From positions 1 to 35,509 of the forward strand of contig JACPRK010000078.1 in NCBI GenBank assembly GCA_016190005.1: a stretch of 35,509 bases of DNA, in the 5' to 3' direction. The stretch's first letter is position 1, and each line of letters begins with the position of its first letter. This DNA comes from Candidatus Wallbacteria bacterium. GTDB lineage: Bacteria > Muiribacteriota > UBA6191 > JACPRK01. The notes beneath the pieces were generated by a model that was not told where the DNA came from, did not search any database, and saw only the letters and a program-made list of their open reading frames with translations. Position numbers and translations under genes: made by a program. This document shows, in pieces, positions 14,731-23,366 of this stretch.

Positions 14731-17700
14731 TCAGTGGAAGCGGGAGGCCGCGTAGGTCGACTTGGAGCGGCTCCACCAGGCCAGCAGCTGAGCGCGCACT
14801 TTGGCGATCTGGGCCTCCGAGGGCTCTGCGTCCATGTCGAGATCCAGCAGGCCTCGGAGCGCCAAGCACCGGGCATACCGGCGGGCCATTGGCCGGAACG
14901 TGGTGCCGTCGAGCAATGCCTCGATTGCCTCCGGGTTAGGATTGAAGTTCAGGTCGTCGGCGATGGTGGTGTTCTCCTTCTCTTTGGAGCGCCGCACCCA
15001 TTCAAGGAGCTGCAGCACCGACTTGGAGGTCCGAGGATGGCCCATCTTTCCCGCGTCGGCGACGAGATAGGTGGCGGACGAGCCGTACTGATCGGGGTGG
15101 GTGCTCTTGAGATGGTTGAAATAGGACGTTCCCCGCGCGACGTCGCCGAATGCCATGAACACGTGGGCGAGCTCGCTGATCACAGGCCCCTCGGACAGCA
15201 CGGCGGCCGGCATGGCCTGCGCAACCTTCGCGGCCAGCTCGAGCTCGCCAGCTTCAGCCAAGGCGGTGACGAGCTGAAAGGTAGTGCGGCCACCGGAGGG
15301 ATACCGTTGCTCCAGCTTCTCGAACCACTCGATTCCCTCCTCGGTGTTGCCCTCGAGGATCGCGAATCGGCCGGTGAGCGCCAGGACCGAGCCTTGCCAT
15401 TGCTCAGTGGCTCGCGCCAGCGTCACGAGCGGGCGCGCCTGATCGATGGCGCCCAGGTCGAGCATCCGTTCGGCGACCTTCACGGCAGCGACGGCTATGG
15501 GAATCGGATCCGACCGCCGCTGCTTCACCTCTTGCACCAGGCGTGCTGCCTCGCCCAGACGGTCACCCAGTACAGCGAGTTCGAGCCGCTTATCGAGGAG
15601 GCGAAAAGTACTTTTGAGCCGGCGATCGGCCTCCTCGGCCAGCCGGATCGCCTGCTGGATGTTGGCGCGCGTGTGGGCCTGCTCGATGGCCGCTAGCGGG
15701 ATGGATTCGGATTCCGGGAGCAGGGCGCTGGCCCTTTGGAGCGTGGACTGCACCTGCTCGCTCGCTCCGGCCTTGCCTTCCCAGCCGATCTTCGTCGCCC
15801 ACTCCCAACCGTTCCACGGATCGACTTTCAGCTCGTTCTCCACGGTCGCGAGATAGGGGTCCATCGAGCCCCTGTAGGCATCTCCCTGGGCGAGCAACTG
15901 CTGGTCCACCAGCTCCACGCTGACCGAACCCAGGTCCCAACAGAACCGCGCAAATCGATGGGGTTCGTTCCCCCAGCGCTTGTTCCAGATGGCCTGCACG
16001 GGTTTCGCGAGCCAGGGGTCCGCGGGATCGGGCGATTCCCAGCTGGAGTGCCATCCGGTCAGTTGGCCGGAGCTGTCCAGCTCGCGAAACTGGGCCATCC
16101 TCCTGGCGACCAGGCGCGAATCCGGAACGGCGGCTTGCGCGCCCTCGAGCATCGCCTTGGCCTCTTCGACCACGCCCCACATCTGCATCGCCATCACGGC
16201 GTACTCGACCGCAGGAGCAACCAGCAGCTCCCGGCGGATCGAGTCCTGGCGATCTCCCGGCAGCTCGGGCGAGACGAGGGCAATGCCGGGCGCGGCAGCC
16301 CTGGCCTTGGGCAGGCGATCGGCGCGGCGCCGCAGAAAGGCGGTACCCCAGTCCGAGACGGCCTTGTTCTTCATCTCGGACTGTTTCGCGCCGTCGATCT
16401 TCGGAAAGGCTTCGTCCTCCTCGGCAGCGACCCACAGAGAGGTGTAGAGCTTGGCATCGCCGACCGGAATGTGCCCCTTGGAGCCGGCCAGCACGAAGGC
16501 CAGCGGCAGCCCCTGTTCCAGCAACTCGACCAGCTTGCGGCCTTCCATGGACTCGTGGGATCGCGCGTAGGCATCCCGGTGGATGAACGGATGGCCGCGA
16601 ATCTGGTCGAGCGCTTTCATGTCGATACGGCAGGCCGCGTCGATCGCCCTGGCCTCCGGATCTCCGCTCGGGAGCAGCGGGCCAAGAACGACGCGGGCGG
16701 AGGCCGAGTGTCTGGCCAGCAGATCGGTGTAGGCGCGAGCGCGCCGCGTGACCGGCGAGTCCGGCGATAGAAATCCCGCAAGCGCCGCCAGGGCCGCCCC
16801 TCGAATCAGCAGGCGCGGTCCTGGCGAGACGCCGGCGGACGTCAGGAACTTGCCGAGACTGGAGTAGTCTCGGGCGAGCGCGGCGAGCGCCGTCGAGTCG
16901 CGCGGGGCAGATGCCCATCTCTTTGCTCGTGTTTGGAGCCTCTCGAGCAGCACCACGGGCGGTGGGAGTGTCGTGGAGTCCGATGGCCATGCCGCGGTCG
17001 TGGCATCGAAACGAGCTCCGAGCGACTCGAGCGCGGTCCGGGCGGCTTGGAGCGTCGCCGCCGCCGCGGTCACGGGCTCCATCAGGGGCAGCGAGGCCTT
17101 GGCCAGGACGGAAGGAGTCGTCAGAGGGCCGCCGTCGGGCCCGTGGGCCGCCGCGAGCCGCAGCGTGAAGCCGGTCTTGTCGGCCGTCACGCTGGGCACC
17201 AGCACGTGCCCGAGACCGAGCTCCTCGCGAAAGCGCTCGAGGTCCTCCTGGCTGGGTGGACGGCGATCGCCTTCCGCCATTCTCCGCCACTCCGGCCTCC
17301 GCTCGCACTCCGACGGATCGACGCACCTTTGCGACGCCACCGTTGTGAGTCCCAGTGCGAGGCAGTCGTACATCACTCGCCAGACATAGCCGTCCGCTCC
17401 GGCCTCCCAGGGAAACGGCGTCGGATAGATCGCCCAGAGCTCCGAGGGCTTCAGTTTCTTGGGCGGCGGTGCGGCGGCCGGATCTTCTCGGGCGGCAAGC
17501 CTTGCGGTCATCTCCCGCATGCGCCGTCGAATCCTCGTCGTGCGCTGTCCAGGCCCGAGCGATTCATCGAGGATGGAAAGGCTTCCCGAGTAGGCCTTTT
17601 CGGCCGCCGGATAATCGCCGGACTCGTAGGCCAGGTCACCGAGCGTCTCTAGCGGTTGGGCCACTGCCAGGTGTTCCGGACCGTAACAGGCGCGGCGCAT

Positions 17701-18078
17701 CTCCACGGACTCTTCGAGGAAGGAGCGCGCCCGATTGAGGTCGCCCTTGGCTTTGAGCACCAACCCCATCAGGAAGAGATCGGCCGAGACGAGTCTTCGA
17801 TGATCTCCAGCCAACTTGCGGTGAGTGTCGAGTCGCTTCTCGGCTCTCGTGACGGCTTCCTCGTGATCTCCGACGTCGGAGAGAGAGAAAATCTCGGCGC
17901 TCTCCCGATCGGACGTCGGCTCGTCGGGCTGCTCGCCTGGCGGGTGCTCGCCCTCGAATGATGCGACAGATTGCCTCGCTTCAGTCTTTTGAAGTAGGAG
18001 CTGCGAGAGGGTCGGCACTTGCAGCGCGTACGTCACCGCAAGCAGGCCCAAGACTGCGACCAGCTTCAGCAAAGACAT
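14731..18078 (-). CDS. Large membrane-anchored TPR protein
   Basis: The 1115-aa product starts at ATG 18078, with GGGAG 7 nt upstream, and opens with one hydrophobic helix (MSLLKLVAVLGLLAVTYAL) that fits a signal anchor or signal peptide, so most of it should be outside the cytosol. Residues about 65-190 contain tetratricopeptide repeats of the NB-ARC/kinesin-light-chain style (LEESVEMRRACYGPEHLAVA). Around residues 280-350, GLGHVLVPSVTADKTGFTLR resembles the N-terminal TolB-like fold seen in other surface proteins. The remaining ~700 residues are helical and repeat-like, with a second TPR-like stretch near 900-1010. The frame is open to 18252, but an upstream start would overlap the divergent gene. 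I cannot assign a function. The divergent neighbour also carries helical repeats, so the two may act together. Confidence 0.75.
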   Translation of the reverse strand: MSLLKLVAVLGLLAVTYALQVPTLSQLLLQKTEARQSVASFEGEHPPGEQPDEPTSDRESAEIFSLSDVGDHEEAVTRAEKRLDTHRKLAGDHRRLVSADLFLMGLVLKAKGDLNRARSFLEESVEMRRACYGPEHLAVAQPLETLGDLAYESGDYPAAEKAYSGSLSILDESLGPGQRTTRIRRRMREMTARLAAREDPAAAPPPKKLKPSELWAIYPTPFPWEAGADGYVWRVMYDCLALGLTTVASQRCVDPSECERRPEWRRMAEGDRRPPSQEDLERFREELGLGHVLVPSVTADKTGFTLRLAAAHGPDGGPLTTPSVLAKASLPLMEPVTAAAATLQAARTALESLGARFDATTAAWPSDSTTLPPPVVLLERLQTRAKRWASAPRDSTALAALARDYSSLGKFLTSAGVSPGPRLLIRGAALAALAGFLSPDSPVTRRARAYTDLLARHSASARVVLGPLLPSGDPEARAIDAACRIDMKALDQIRGHPFIHRDAYARSHESMEGRKLVELLEQGLPLAFVLAGSKGHIPVGDAKLYTSLWVAAEEDEAFPKIDGAKQSEMKNKAVSDWGTAFLRRRADRLPKARAAAPGIALVSPELPGDRQDSIRRELLVAPAVEYAVMAMQMWGVVEEAKAMLEGAQAAVPDSRLVARRMAQFRELDSSGQLTGWHSSWESPDPADPWLAKPVQAIWNKRWGNEPHRFARFCWDLGSVSVELVDQQLLAQGDAYRGSMDPYLATVENELKVDPWNGWEWATKIGWEGKAGASEQVQSTLQRASALLPESESIPLAAIEQAHTRANIQQAIRLAEEADRRLKSTFRLLDKRLELAVLGDRLGEAARLVQEVKQRRSDPIPIAVAAVKVAERMLDLGAIDQARPLVTLARATEQWQGSVLALTGRFAILEGNTEEGIEWFEKLEQRYPSGGRTTFQLVTALAEAGELELAAKVAQAMPAAVLSEGPVISELAHVFMAFGDVARGTSYFNHLKSTHPDQYGSSATYLVADAGKMGHPRTSKSVLQLLEWVRRSKEKENTTIADDLNFNPNPEAIEALLDGTTFRPMARRYARCLALRGLLDLDMDAEPSEAQIAKVRAQLLAWWSRSKSTYAASRFH

Positions 18079-18143
18079 CAGCAAGCTCCCGTCGTCTCCT
18101 CCATTTCTCGCGGTCCCGCCGTGCCGGTCTCGACCCGAGGGGA

Positions 18144-18152
18144 AGTCTAGCA
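18144..18152 (-). promoter_or_regulatory. Extended -10 of the large TPR gene
   Basis: The minus strand reads TGCTAGACT, about 66 nt before the ATG at 18078. The leader would be about 60 nt and include the ribosome site. No good -35 is visible. Confidence 0.45.
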
Positions 18153-18221
18153 CCCCGACTCGGTCGAAGCAGCGTCCGAGGTCGTTCGTCTCGGAGCAGG
18201 CGGCGCCGCTCAGTGGTGGCG

Positions 18222-18230
18222 TGCTACGAT
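18222..18230 (+). promoter_or_regulatory. Extended -10 of the HEAT/zinc-ribbon gene
   Basis: TGCTACGAT ends 11 nt before the ATG at 18242, so transcription should start about 5 nt before the start codon. No Shine-Dalgarno is present in the gap, consistent with a near-leaderless mRNA. Confidence 0.5.
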
Positions 18231-18241
18231 CCTGGACGACC

Positions 18242-19660
18242 ATGAGCGGCACCTCGGGCGTCGGGGAGGGCTACGCGGATCCGCTGTTGCTGGAAGACAT
18301 GCTTCGGGGGGATGACGAGCAGGCGATCCTGCGGGCTCTCGAGGCGGCGGCCGCCACCCGGCGGACGGATCTGTTGCCGCTCGTGGCTGGGAGACTTGCC
18401 TCGGGTGCAGGTCCCGAGCTTCGAGCGAAGCTGGTCCGCACCGTTGGCTTTCTTGGCGGGCCGAGCGAAGGGAAGCTGATCGCGCGCTTCGCGGAAGACG
18501 CCGAGATGCCGGTCCGGCTCGAGACTCTCAAGGGCTTGGCCCGAATGAAGGTGCCGGGAGCTTTTCCGGTACTGGTCCGAGCCGCCGTGGGCGATCCGTC
18601 GGAGCTGGTTCGCGGAGCGGCAGGGAAGCTGCTGGCGACGGCGAGCCCGGAAGCGGCCGCTGAGCAGCTGACGCGCATGGTGGACAGCGTCTACGAGTGG
18701 GTTCGTCGATCCGCGGTGCGGTACGCAGCCGAAGTGATGGGCGTCGCGGGAGAGCCCATACTCTCGAGAGCCGCCGGCTCCCCCGACGACCAGGTGCGCG
18801 AGATGGCACGCCACCGGTTGGCGGAGCTTTCGGCGGCCCGGGCGGTTCCGGGCCCAGAGCCCGAGATCTCCGCAGGAAGCGAATCCGGTCCGTCCTGGGA
18901 CAGCTTCCTGGGCGACCCCCACGCGTCCCGCGATGCTGCCGGCGAGAGGTCGCCGGAGCCGGAAATGGACGTCTCCACCGGCGCGATGCAGATCGCCGCG
19001 GGCGAGCTTCGAATGGTGCTGAGCCAGCCTGCGGGGCCAGCGGGTCCAGGGCCGGACGGCCCTGGGTCCGAGATCCTGCTCGCCCGGACGGGCGAGCCTT
19101 CGCCGGCCCCGCCCGCCGCGGCTCGCGACGCCAGTGTCGGATCCGATCGCCCCACTGACGCTGCTGGACGCTGCGAGTCGCCGACTGCGAAACCGGTCTC
19201 GCGGCGCAGAGTGCCAGCTGCCTCGGCGGGCAGGAGGAGTTGCGACGCGTGTGGCGAGAGCATCCTACTCGGCACGCTCCAATGTCCGAAATGCGGCAAG
19301 CCCTTGGCGTTCATGTCTCGACAGTCGGGCGTGAAGCCGGCGGCACGCTCCGTGTCGAGGGTCCCCGTTGCGATCCTCGCGGCCCTATTCGTAGCGTCGG
19401 GTGTCGCCGCAGTATGGCTGGCGCTGCCGATCGTGTCGGCCGGAAGCGCCATCGGTTTTGCCGTGATGGCGCTGGGTGCTCTCAGAGTGCTTGCCGCCGT
19501 ACAGTTGCTGCGCGGTCACGAGTGGGCGCGCGTCGCGCTGGTCGCCGTGCAGGCGACGGAGCTGCGCACCTCGAATCCCTATGCGGTCGCGCTTGCGCTG
19601 CTTTTCCTGGGGGCGCTTCACTTGTCCGTCGTTCGCAGCCACTGCTCGGAAAGCCGGTGA
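18242..19660 (+). CDS. HEAT-repeat, zinc-ribbon membrane protein
   Basis: The 472-aa protein has four parts. Residues about 15-200 form HEAT-like helical repeats (DPSELVRGAAGKLLA, DDQVREMARHRLAEL). A Pro/Gly/Ala-rich linker follows to about residue 325. A short zinc ribbon comes next: CDAC and CPKC pairs spaced by 14 residues, which would bind one Zn. Residues about 375-470 contain three or four hydrophobic helices. The architecture suggests a cytosolic repeat domain tethered to the inner membrane through a flexible linker. ATG at 18242 is chosen because an upstream in-frame ATG (18221) lies before the predicted transcription start. The gene diverges from the large TPR gene with 163 bp between the starts. 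Function unknown. Confidence 0.75.
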   Translation: MSGTSGVGEGYADPLLLEDMLRGDDEQAILRALEAAAATRRTDLLPLVAGRLASGAGPELRAKLVRTVGFLGGPSEGKLIARFAEDAEMPVRLETLKGLARMKVPGAFPVLVRAAVGDPSELVRGAAGKLLATASPEAAAEQLTRMVDSVYEWVRRSAVRYAAEVMGVAGEPILSRAAGSPDDQVREMARHRLAELSAARAVPGPEPEISAGSESGPSWDSFLGDPHASRDAAGERSPEPEMDVSTGAMQIAAGELRMVLSQPAGPAGPGPDGPGSEILLARTGEPSPAPPAAARDASVGSDRPTDAAGRCESPTAKPVSRRRVPAASAGRRSCDACGESILLGTLQCPKCGKPLAFMSRQSGVKPAARSVSRVPVAILAALFVASGVAAVWLALPIVSAGSAIGFAVMALGALRVLAAVQLLRGHEWARVALVAVQATELRTSNPYAVALALLFLGALHLSVVRSHCSESR

Positions 19661-19663
19661 CAG

Positions 19664-19761
19664 GATAGGGGGGTCACCTTTCGCGCGGGGTTGCCGGGAC
19701 AGCTCCGAGGAGCCGGATCACCCGTTGCCCCCGCCTCGCCCCCAGGCTGATGACCCCTATC
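19664..19761. mobile_element. MITE/REP-like long imperfect palindrome
   Basis: The ends are inverted: GATAGGGGGGTCA (19664-19676) against TGACCCCTATC (19751-19761). Inside, CGCGGGG/CCCCCGC segments and a central GCTCC-GA-GGAGC (19702-19713) keep the symmetry, so the whole 98 bp can fold into one imperfect hairpin. It starts directly after the HEAT gene stop and holds no ORF. The form is that of a small non-autonomous element; no flanking target duplication is obvious. Confidence 0.5.
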
Positions 19762-19794
19762 GGTCGGGGCCGGGAGCTCATGAAAATCGACAGT

Positions 19795-20038
<244 letters not shown>

Positions 20039-20041
20039 GAG

Positions 20042-20062
20042 GGGGGGAAATCCCTGCCCCCC
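20042..20062. terminator. G/C-run hairpin between pump remnant and kinase gene
   Basis: GGGGGG (20042-20047) can pair with CCCCCC (20057-20062). It lies 12 bp beyond the kinase stop codon (on the minus strand) and just after the remnant stop. There is no clear T-run, so it is only a weak terminator candidate. Confidence 0.3.
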
Positions 20063-20073
20063 GCCCGCTCCGC

Positions 20074-21522
20074 TTACCTCTTCTGCTCCAGCACTTCGCC
20101 GATCGATTGCAAGAGCACCTCGATTGGAAGCGGGCGTGAGAGGCAGAGATCGGCGGCGCTGCAATCGCCGCCGGCGGATTCGCCGGTCAGAATGGTTCGC
20201 ACGGTCGGGTCCAGCCGCCGGACTTCGACGAGAAGCGAATCCCCGGTCATCTCCTGGAGCTCCTTCTCGCTGACGACCAGGTCGAAGCGGCCCGCCTCGA
20301 AACGGCCCAGCGCGTCCCGGCAGCCGAGCGCGGTCTCGACGCTGTAGTGCTCCGTCGTCAGCAGGTCCTCCAGTACGTCCAGCCGGGCCTGGTCGTCGTC
20401 CACCAGCAGCACTCGCCCTCGTGACGGCATGTGCGACAGGTCGCGGCTGCCGGCCTGCGGCAGCGTGATCGTGAAGCACGTCCCCTTGCCCTCGACGCTC
20501 TTGCAGGCGATCTGACCTCGGTGGCGTACGACGATGGCGTACGATTCCGACAGACCCAGGCCCGTGCCCGCCATGCCCTTCGTGGTGAAAAACGGATCGA
20601 AGATCCGCTTCAGCACCTCGTCGGACATCCCGGCCCCGGAGTCCTTCACGCTCAGCAGGATTTTCCCCCGGTCGCCGTGAGCCGTGATGTCGAGCTCGCC
20701 CCCCCCGGGCATCGCGTCGAGCGAGTTGAGCACCAGGTTGATCAGCACCTCCCGCAGCTCAGAGGCCGCGCCGTGCACCAGCGGCAAGGCCTCGTCGAAG
20801 TGCGTGCGAATCGTGTACTCGATCCCCTTGGCCTGCGCCTGTTCGCGCCAGCGCGACTGCGTGAACGCCAGCACGTCGCTCACCATCTCCCGGACGTCGA
20901 CGTCGTTGAAGGATGGGTTGAAGTCCCGCTTTCGCGAGAAATCGCGAATCCTCCGCACGCACGCCGTGCCGTCGACGGCCGCCCGCTCTATCAGCTTCAG
21001 TCCCGACTGGATCTTTTCAGGGTCGCTGGAGCGCCTCAGCAGCTGCGTCCGGCCAAGAATGGAGCCCAGGATGTTGTTGAAGTTGTGCGCCACGCCGCCG
21101 GCCATCGTTCCCAGCGCCGAAAGTTTGCGCGACTGCTCGATCTGCTCCATCAGCGCCTTGCCCTCGGTCAGGTCCCGGCAGACCGCGACGTACCCCTCGA
21201 CCGTCCCCGACGAAGAAGTCAGAGAGCTGATGCTGGTCCCCAGGGGGATGGCGTCGCCGCGGCTGTCGGCCACCTGGATCTCGTACTGTCGGTAGGAGCG
21301 GGTCGAGACCGGCCGCGCCGCGCGAATGCGATTGATGAGCAGCAGAAGCTCCGAGAGCCCGTCGAGGTCGAAGAGCAGCTGCCCGACCAGCAGCTCGCGC
21401 TCGGTCTTGAGGATGCGTGCTGCTTCGAGATTCACGTAGGCAAGCCTCGAAGTGACCTCGACGACCATGACGCCACTGGTCAGACTGTCGAGGATGTCGG
21501 CGGCGTATCGCAGCGGGTCCAT
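20074..21522 (-). CDS. PAS histidine kinase with C-terminal degenerate receiver
   Basis: The 482-aa protein is a cytosolic hybrid-type kinase. Residues about 5-125 form a PAS domain (DSLTSGVMVVE ... AVCRDLTEGK). The dimerisation/phospho-acceptor region is GGVAHNFNNILG with His near residue 145. The ATPase domain has its N box (NLVLNSLDAM), G1 box (DSGAGM) and G2 box (GTGLGLS). Residues about 370-480 form a receiver-like domain: the acidic cluster VDDD is present, but the phospho-acceptor position reads SEKELQEMTG, with Glu in place of Asp, and the conserved KP is RP. The receiver is therefore unlikely to be phosphorylated. No separate response regulator lies nearby. There is no transmembrane helix. 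It diverges from the small TPR gene at 21607. An ATG at 21522 is used; GGGGTGAG upstream is a modest ribosome site. Confidence 0.9.
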   Translation of the reverse strand: MDPLRYAADILDSLTSGVMVVEVTSRLAYVNLEAARILKTERELLVGQLLFDLDGLSELLLLINRIRAARPVSTRSYRQYEIQVADSRGDAIPLGTSISSLTSSSGTVEGYVAVCRDLTEGKALMEQIEQSRKLSALGTMAGGVAHNFNNILGSILGRTQLLRRSSDPEKIQSGLKLIERAAVDGTACVRRIRDFSRKRDFNPSFNDVDVREMVSDVLAFTQSRWREQAQAKGIEYTIRTHFDEALPLVHGAASELREVLINLVLNSLDAMPGGGELDITAHGDRGKILLSVKDSGAGMSDEVLKRIFDPFFTTKGMAGTGLGLSESYAIVVRHRGQIACKSVEGKGTCFTITLPQAGSRDLSHMPSRGRVLLVDDDQARLDVLEDLLTTEHYSVETALGCRDALGRFEAGRFDLVVSEKELQEMTGDSLLVEVRRLDPTVRTILTGESAGGDCSAADLCLSRPLPIEVLLQSIGEVLEQKR

Positions 21523-21557
21523 CAGTGTTGCTCACCCCGCGGCGAGTCCTGCCGCCG

Positions 21558-21566
21558 TGCTATCGT
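21558..21566 (+). promoter_or_regulatory. Extended -10 of the TPR-glycosyltransferase pair
   Basis: TGCTATCGT lies 40 nt before the ATG at 21607. Transcription would start near 21573 and include a GAGGCGA ribosome site. The -35 is not recognisable. Confidence 0.45.
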
Positions 21567-21606
21567 GCGGATACCTGCACCGTCCTCGTCCCCGAGGCGA
21601 CACGCC

Positions 21607-21951
21607 ATGGATGAAACCACCCAGTACGCGCACAAGACAGACGCCGCCGACCTCGAACGCATCGAAAAGAAGCTTCTGGAAGATCCCCAGAACATCGAGC
21701 TGATGGACTGGGTGGCCTTCATGTTCTACTCGAACGGCGTGCGAGACAAGGCTTTCGAGTACTACGAGCGCCTCACCGCTGCGAGGCCCCGGTATCCGAG
21801 CTATCACTACTTTCTCGGAAACCTGCACTACCAGAAGGGCGATAGGGCCGCCGCCCGGGAGTGCTGGGCTCGCGTTCTCAGCCTCGACCGCGAGGGAGAA
21901 TATGCGGGAAAGGCGCGGAACAAGCTCGCATCTCTCGAAAAGGGATCTTAG
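21607..21951 (+). CDS. Small TPR protein
   Basis: The 114-aa protein consists largely of two to three tetratricopeptide repeats: residues about 35-62 (VAFMFYSNGVRDKAFEYYER) and 68-98 (YHYFLGNLHYQKGDRAAARE). No signal peptide or membrane helix is seen, so it should be cytosolic and mediate protein contacts. ATG at 21607 follows GAGGCGA at about 8 nt. The glycosyltransferase frame opens before this gene ends (first start codon 21902), so the two are probably co-transcribed. It also diverges from the histidine kinase, so a regulatory link is possible but not shown. Confidence 0.8.
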   Translation: MDETTQYAHKTDAADLERIEKKLLEDPQNIELMDWVAFMFYSNGVRDKAFEYYERLTAARPRYPSYHYFLGNLHYQKGDRAAARECWARVLSLDREGEYAGKARNKLASLEKGS

Positions 21952-21973
21952 CCCAGTTGCCCGGGCCTGTCAA

Positions 21974-23134
21974 ATGACGGGACGAAGTGCCTGGACGCAG
22001 GGCGAGCCCATCCGTGTCGCGCTGGTAGTCTCGCGGCTGCAGCGCGGAGGGTTGGAGCAGGTACTCCTCGACGTGGCGCAGGGGCTGACACCGCGCGGGT
22101 TCCGCTTCGAGGTCGTGGCCCTCCACGGTGCCGGTGAACGGGACGGGGAATTCGAGGCCGCCGGCATTGCCGTCACGCACCTGGCCGGTCGTCCGAGAAT
22201 CGCGTCGGTTGCGGCAAATCTCCTCTGCTGGGCCAAGCTCCTTCGGGTACTTCACCGGATTCGTCCCCACGTCGTGCAGACGCACCACTTTTTCAGTGGT
22301 ACCCTCGGCCGCATCGCCGCGCGCGCGGCGGGTGTGCCGGTCGTGGTGCAGGCCGATCACAACTTCTACGCCTGGAAGGGCGCCGCGGCCCGCGCGGTCG
22401 ATCGTGTGCTGGCCCGCACTACCGACGCCTTCGTCGTGCCCTCATCTGCCCTGGCTGCTCACGTTGCCAGCTTCCACGGCGTGGACGGCTCACGTGTCCA
22501 CGTCGTCCCCAACGGCATCGCCCCGCACCCGGCGCTGCTCCCCGCTCGAGACGCCCGGCTGGCCCTGGGCCTGCCGCCTGCTGCCCCCATCGTCGGGTTC
22601 GTCGGCCGGCTCGCGCCCATCAAGCGGCCGCTCGAGTTCATCCGGATGTTTGCCTCGATCGCCGGCGCGCACGACAGCGCGGTCGCCGCTGTCCTGGGCG
22701 ACGGCCCGCTCGCCACCAGCGTCCGCGGCGCCGCGCGCCAGCTGGGGGAGCGCGTCCGGTTCTGCGGCGACGTCCCGGACGCGGCGGCCTTCATGCGCGC
22801 TTTCGACGTGCTCGTCACCACTTCATCGGAGGAGGGATTCGGCCTGGCCCCGTGCGAGGCGGTGCTGGCCGGCGTTCCGGTCGTCGTGCCGCCGCTGCCC
22901 CCGCTCGTGGAACTCCTCCGCGGGTTGCCCGGCCACCACTTCACCGACGACCCTGCCCCCGTCGTCCTCGCGATTCTCCGCGATCCGTCCGCGGCGCACC
23001 TGGCCACGCACCAGCTGCGTGAGCGCCTGCTGCGCGAGCTCGCCCCCGAGGCGATGATCGCGGGCTACGAGTCTCTCTACCGCCGCCTGGTCAGCCGCGC
23101 GCTTGGGCCCGATCCAGCAGTCGCTCGAGCTTGA
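21974..23134 (+). CDS. GT4-family glycosyltransferase
   Basis: The 386-aa protein has the two Rossmann-like halves of GT-B enzymes. The N-terminal half opens with VALVVSRLQRGGLEQVL, the usual acceptor-side glycine loop. The C-terminal half has GFVGRLAPIKRP (near residue 209) and the donor-binding EEGFGLAPCEAV (near 285), the E-x7-E motif of retaining GT4 enzymes, followed by GVPVVVPPLPPLVE. It would transfer a sugar from a nucleotide donor at the cytosolic face of the membrane, for surface polysaccharide or glycolipid. The start is uncertain: ATG at 21974 gives a family-like N-terminus but has a weak ribosome site; ATG at 21902 has GAGGGAG upstream and overlaps the TPR gene by 50 bp. The 3' end overlaps the convergent glutaredoxin gene by 44 bp. 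Confidence 0.85.
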   Translation: MTGRSAWTQGEPIRVALVVSRLQRGGLEQVLLDVAQGLTPRGFRFEVVALHGAGERDGEFEAAGIAVTHLAGRPRIASVAANLLCWAKLLRVLHRIRPHVVQTHHFFSGTLGRIAARAAGVPVVVQADHNFYAWKGAAARAVDRVLARTTDAFVVPSSALAAHVASFHGVDGSRVHVVPNGIAPHPALLPARDARLALGLPPAAPIVGFVGRLAPIKRPLEFIRMFASIAGAHDSAVAAVLGDGPLATSVRGAARQLGERVRFCGDVPDAAAFMRAFDVLVTTSSEEGFGLAPCEAVLAGVPVVVPPLPPLVELLRGLPGHHFTDDPAPVVLAILRDPSAAHLATHQLRERLLRELAPEAMIAGYESLYRRLVSRALGPDPAVARA

Positions 23135-23366
23135 CGGGGTCGACCCGGTACTTGAAGGCCTTTCGCCCGTCGACCAGCACCACGGGGATCTCCTCGCCAT
23201 AGAGTCTCCGCGTCTCCTCGGACTCGTCGACGTCGCACTCACGGAGCGCGAAGCCTCGCCGCGCGCGCACGCGCTGCAGCACTTCGAGCGCCTCGTGGCA
23301 CAAACAGCAGTCGGGCCGACTGAACAGCACGACCTCGACCACCCGCGGCTTGGGCTCGGCAGTCAA
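23091..23366 (-). CDS. Glutaredoxin-like protein (DUF836 type)
   Basis: The 91-aa protein has a thioredoxin-fold layout: strand VVEVVLFSR, then the redox motif CCLC (C-x-x-C), a helix, a second strand ending ECDVDE, and EEIPVVLVDG containing the cis-proline. This matches short glutaredoxin-like proteins that reduce disulfides in the cytosol; partner unknown. The start is TTG at 23366, overlapping the stop of the upstream TPR gene (TTGA), so translation is probably coupled. It is the last gene of the operon running from 26554. Its final 44 bp are antisense to the end of the glycosyltransferase gene. Confidence 0.85.
   Translation of the reverse strand: MTAEPKPRVVEVVLFSRPDCCLCHEALEVLQRVRARRGFALRECDVDESEETRRLYGEEIPVVLVDGRKAFKYRVDPVKLERLLDRAQARG

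Noticed and set aside
14213..14869. Minus-strand frame of 218 codons downstream of mqnE
   Set aside because: It overlaps the ends of mqnE and the TPR gene, has no ribosome site, and its codons run through several hairpins; no family resemblance I can defend.
18144..18230. Operator shared by the divergent TPR and HEAT genes
   Set aside because: I found no inverted or direct repeat long enough between the two -10 motifs to support a specific regulator site.
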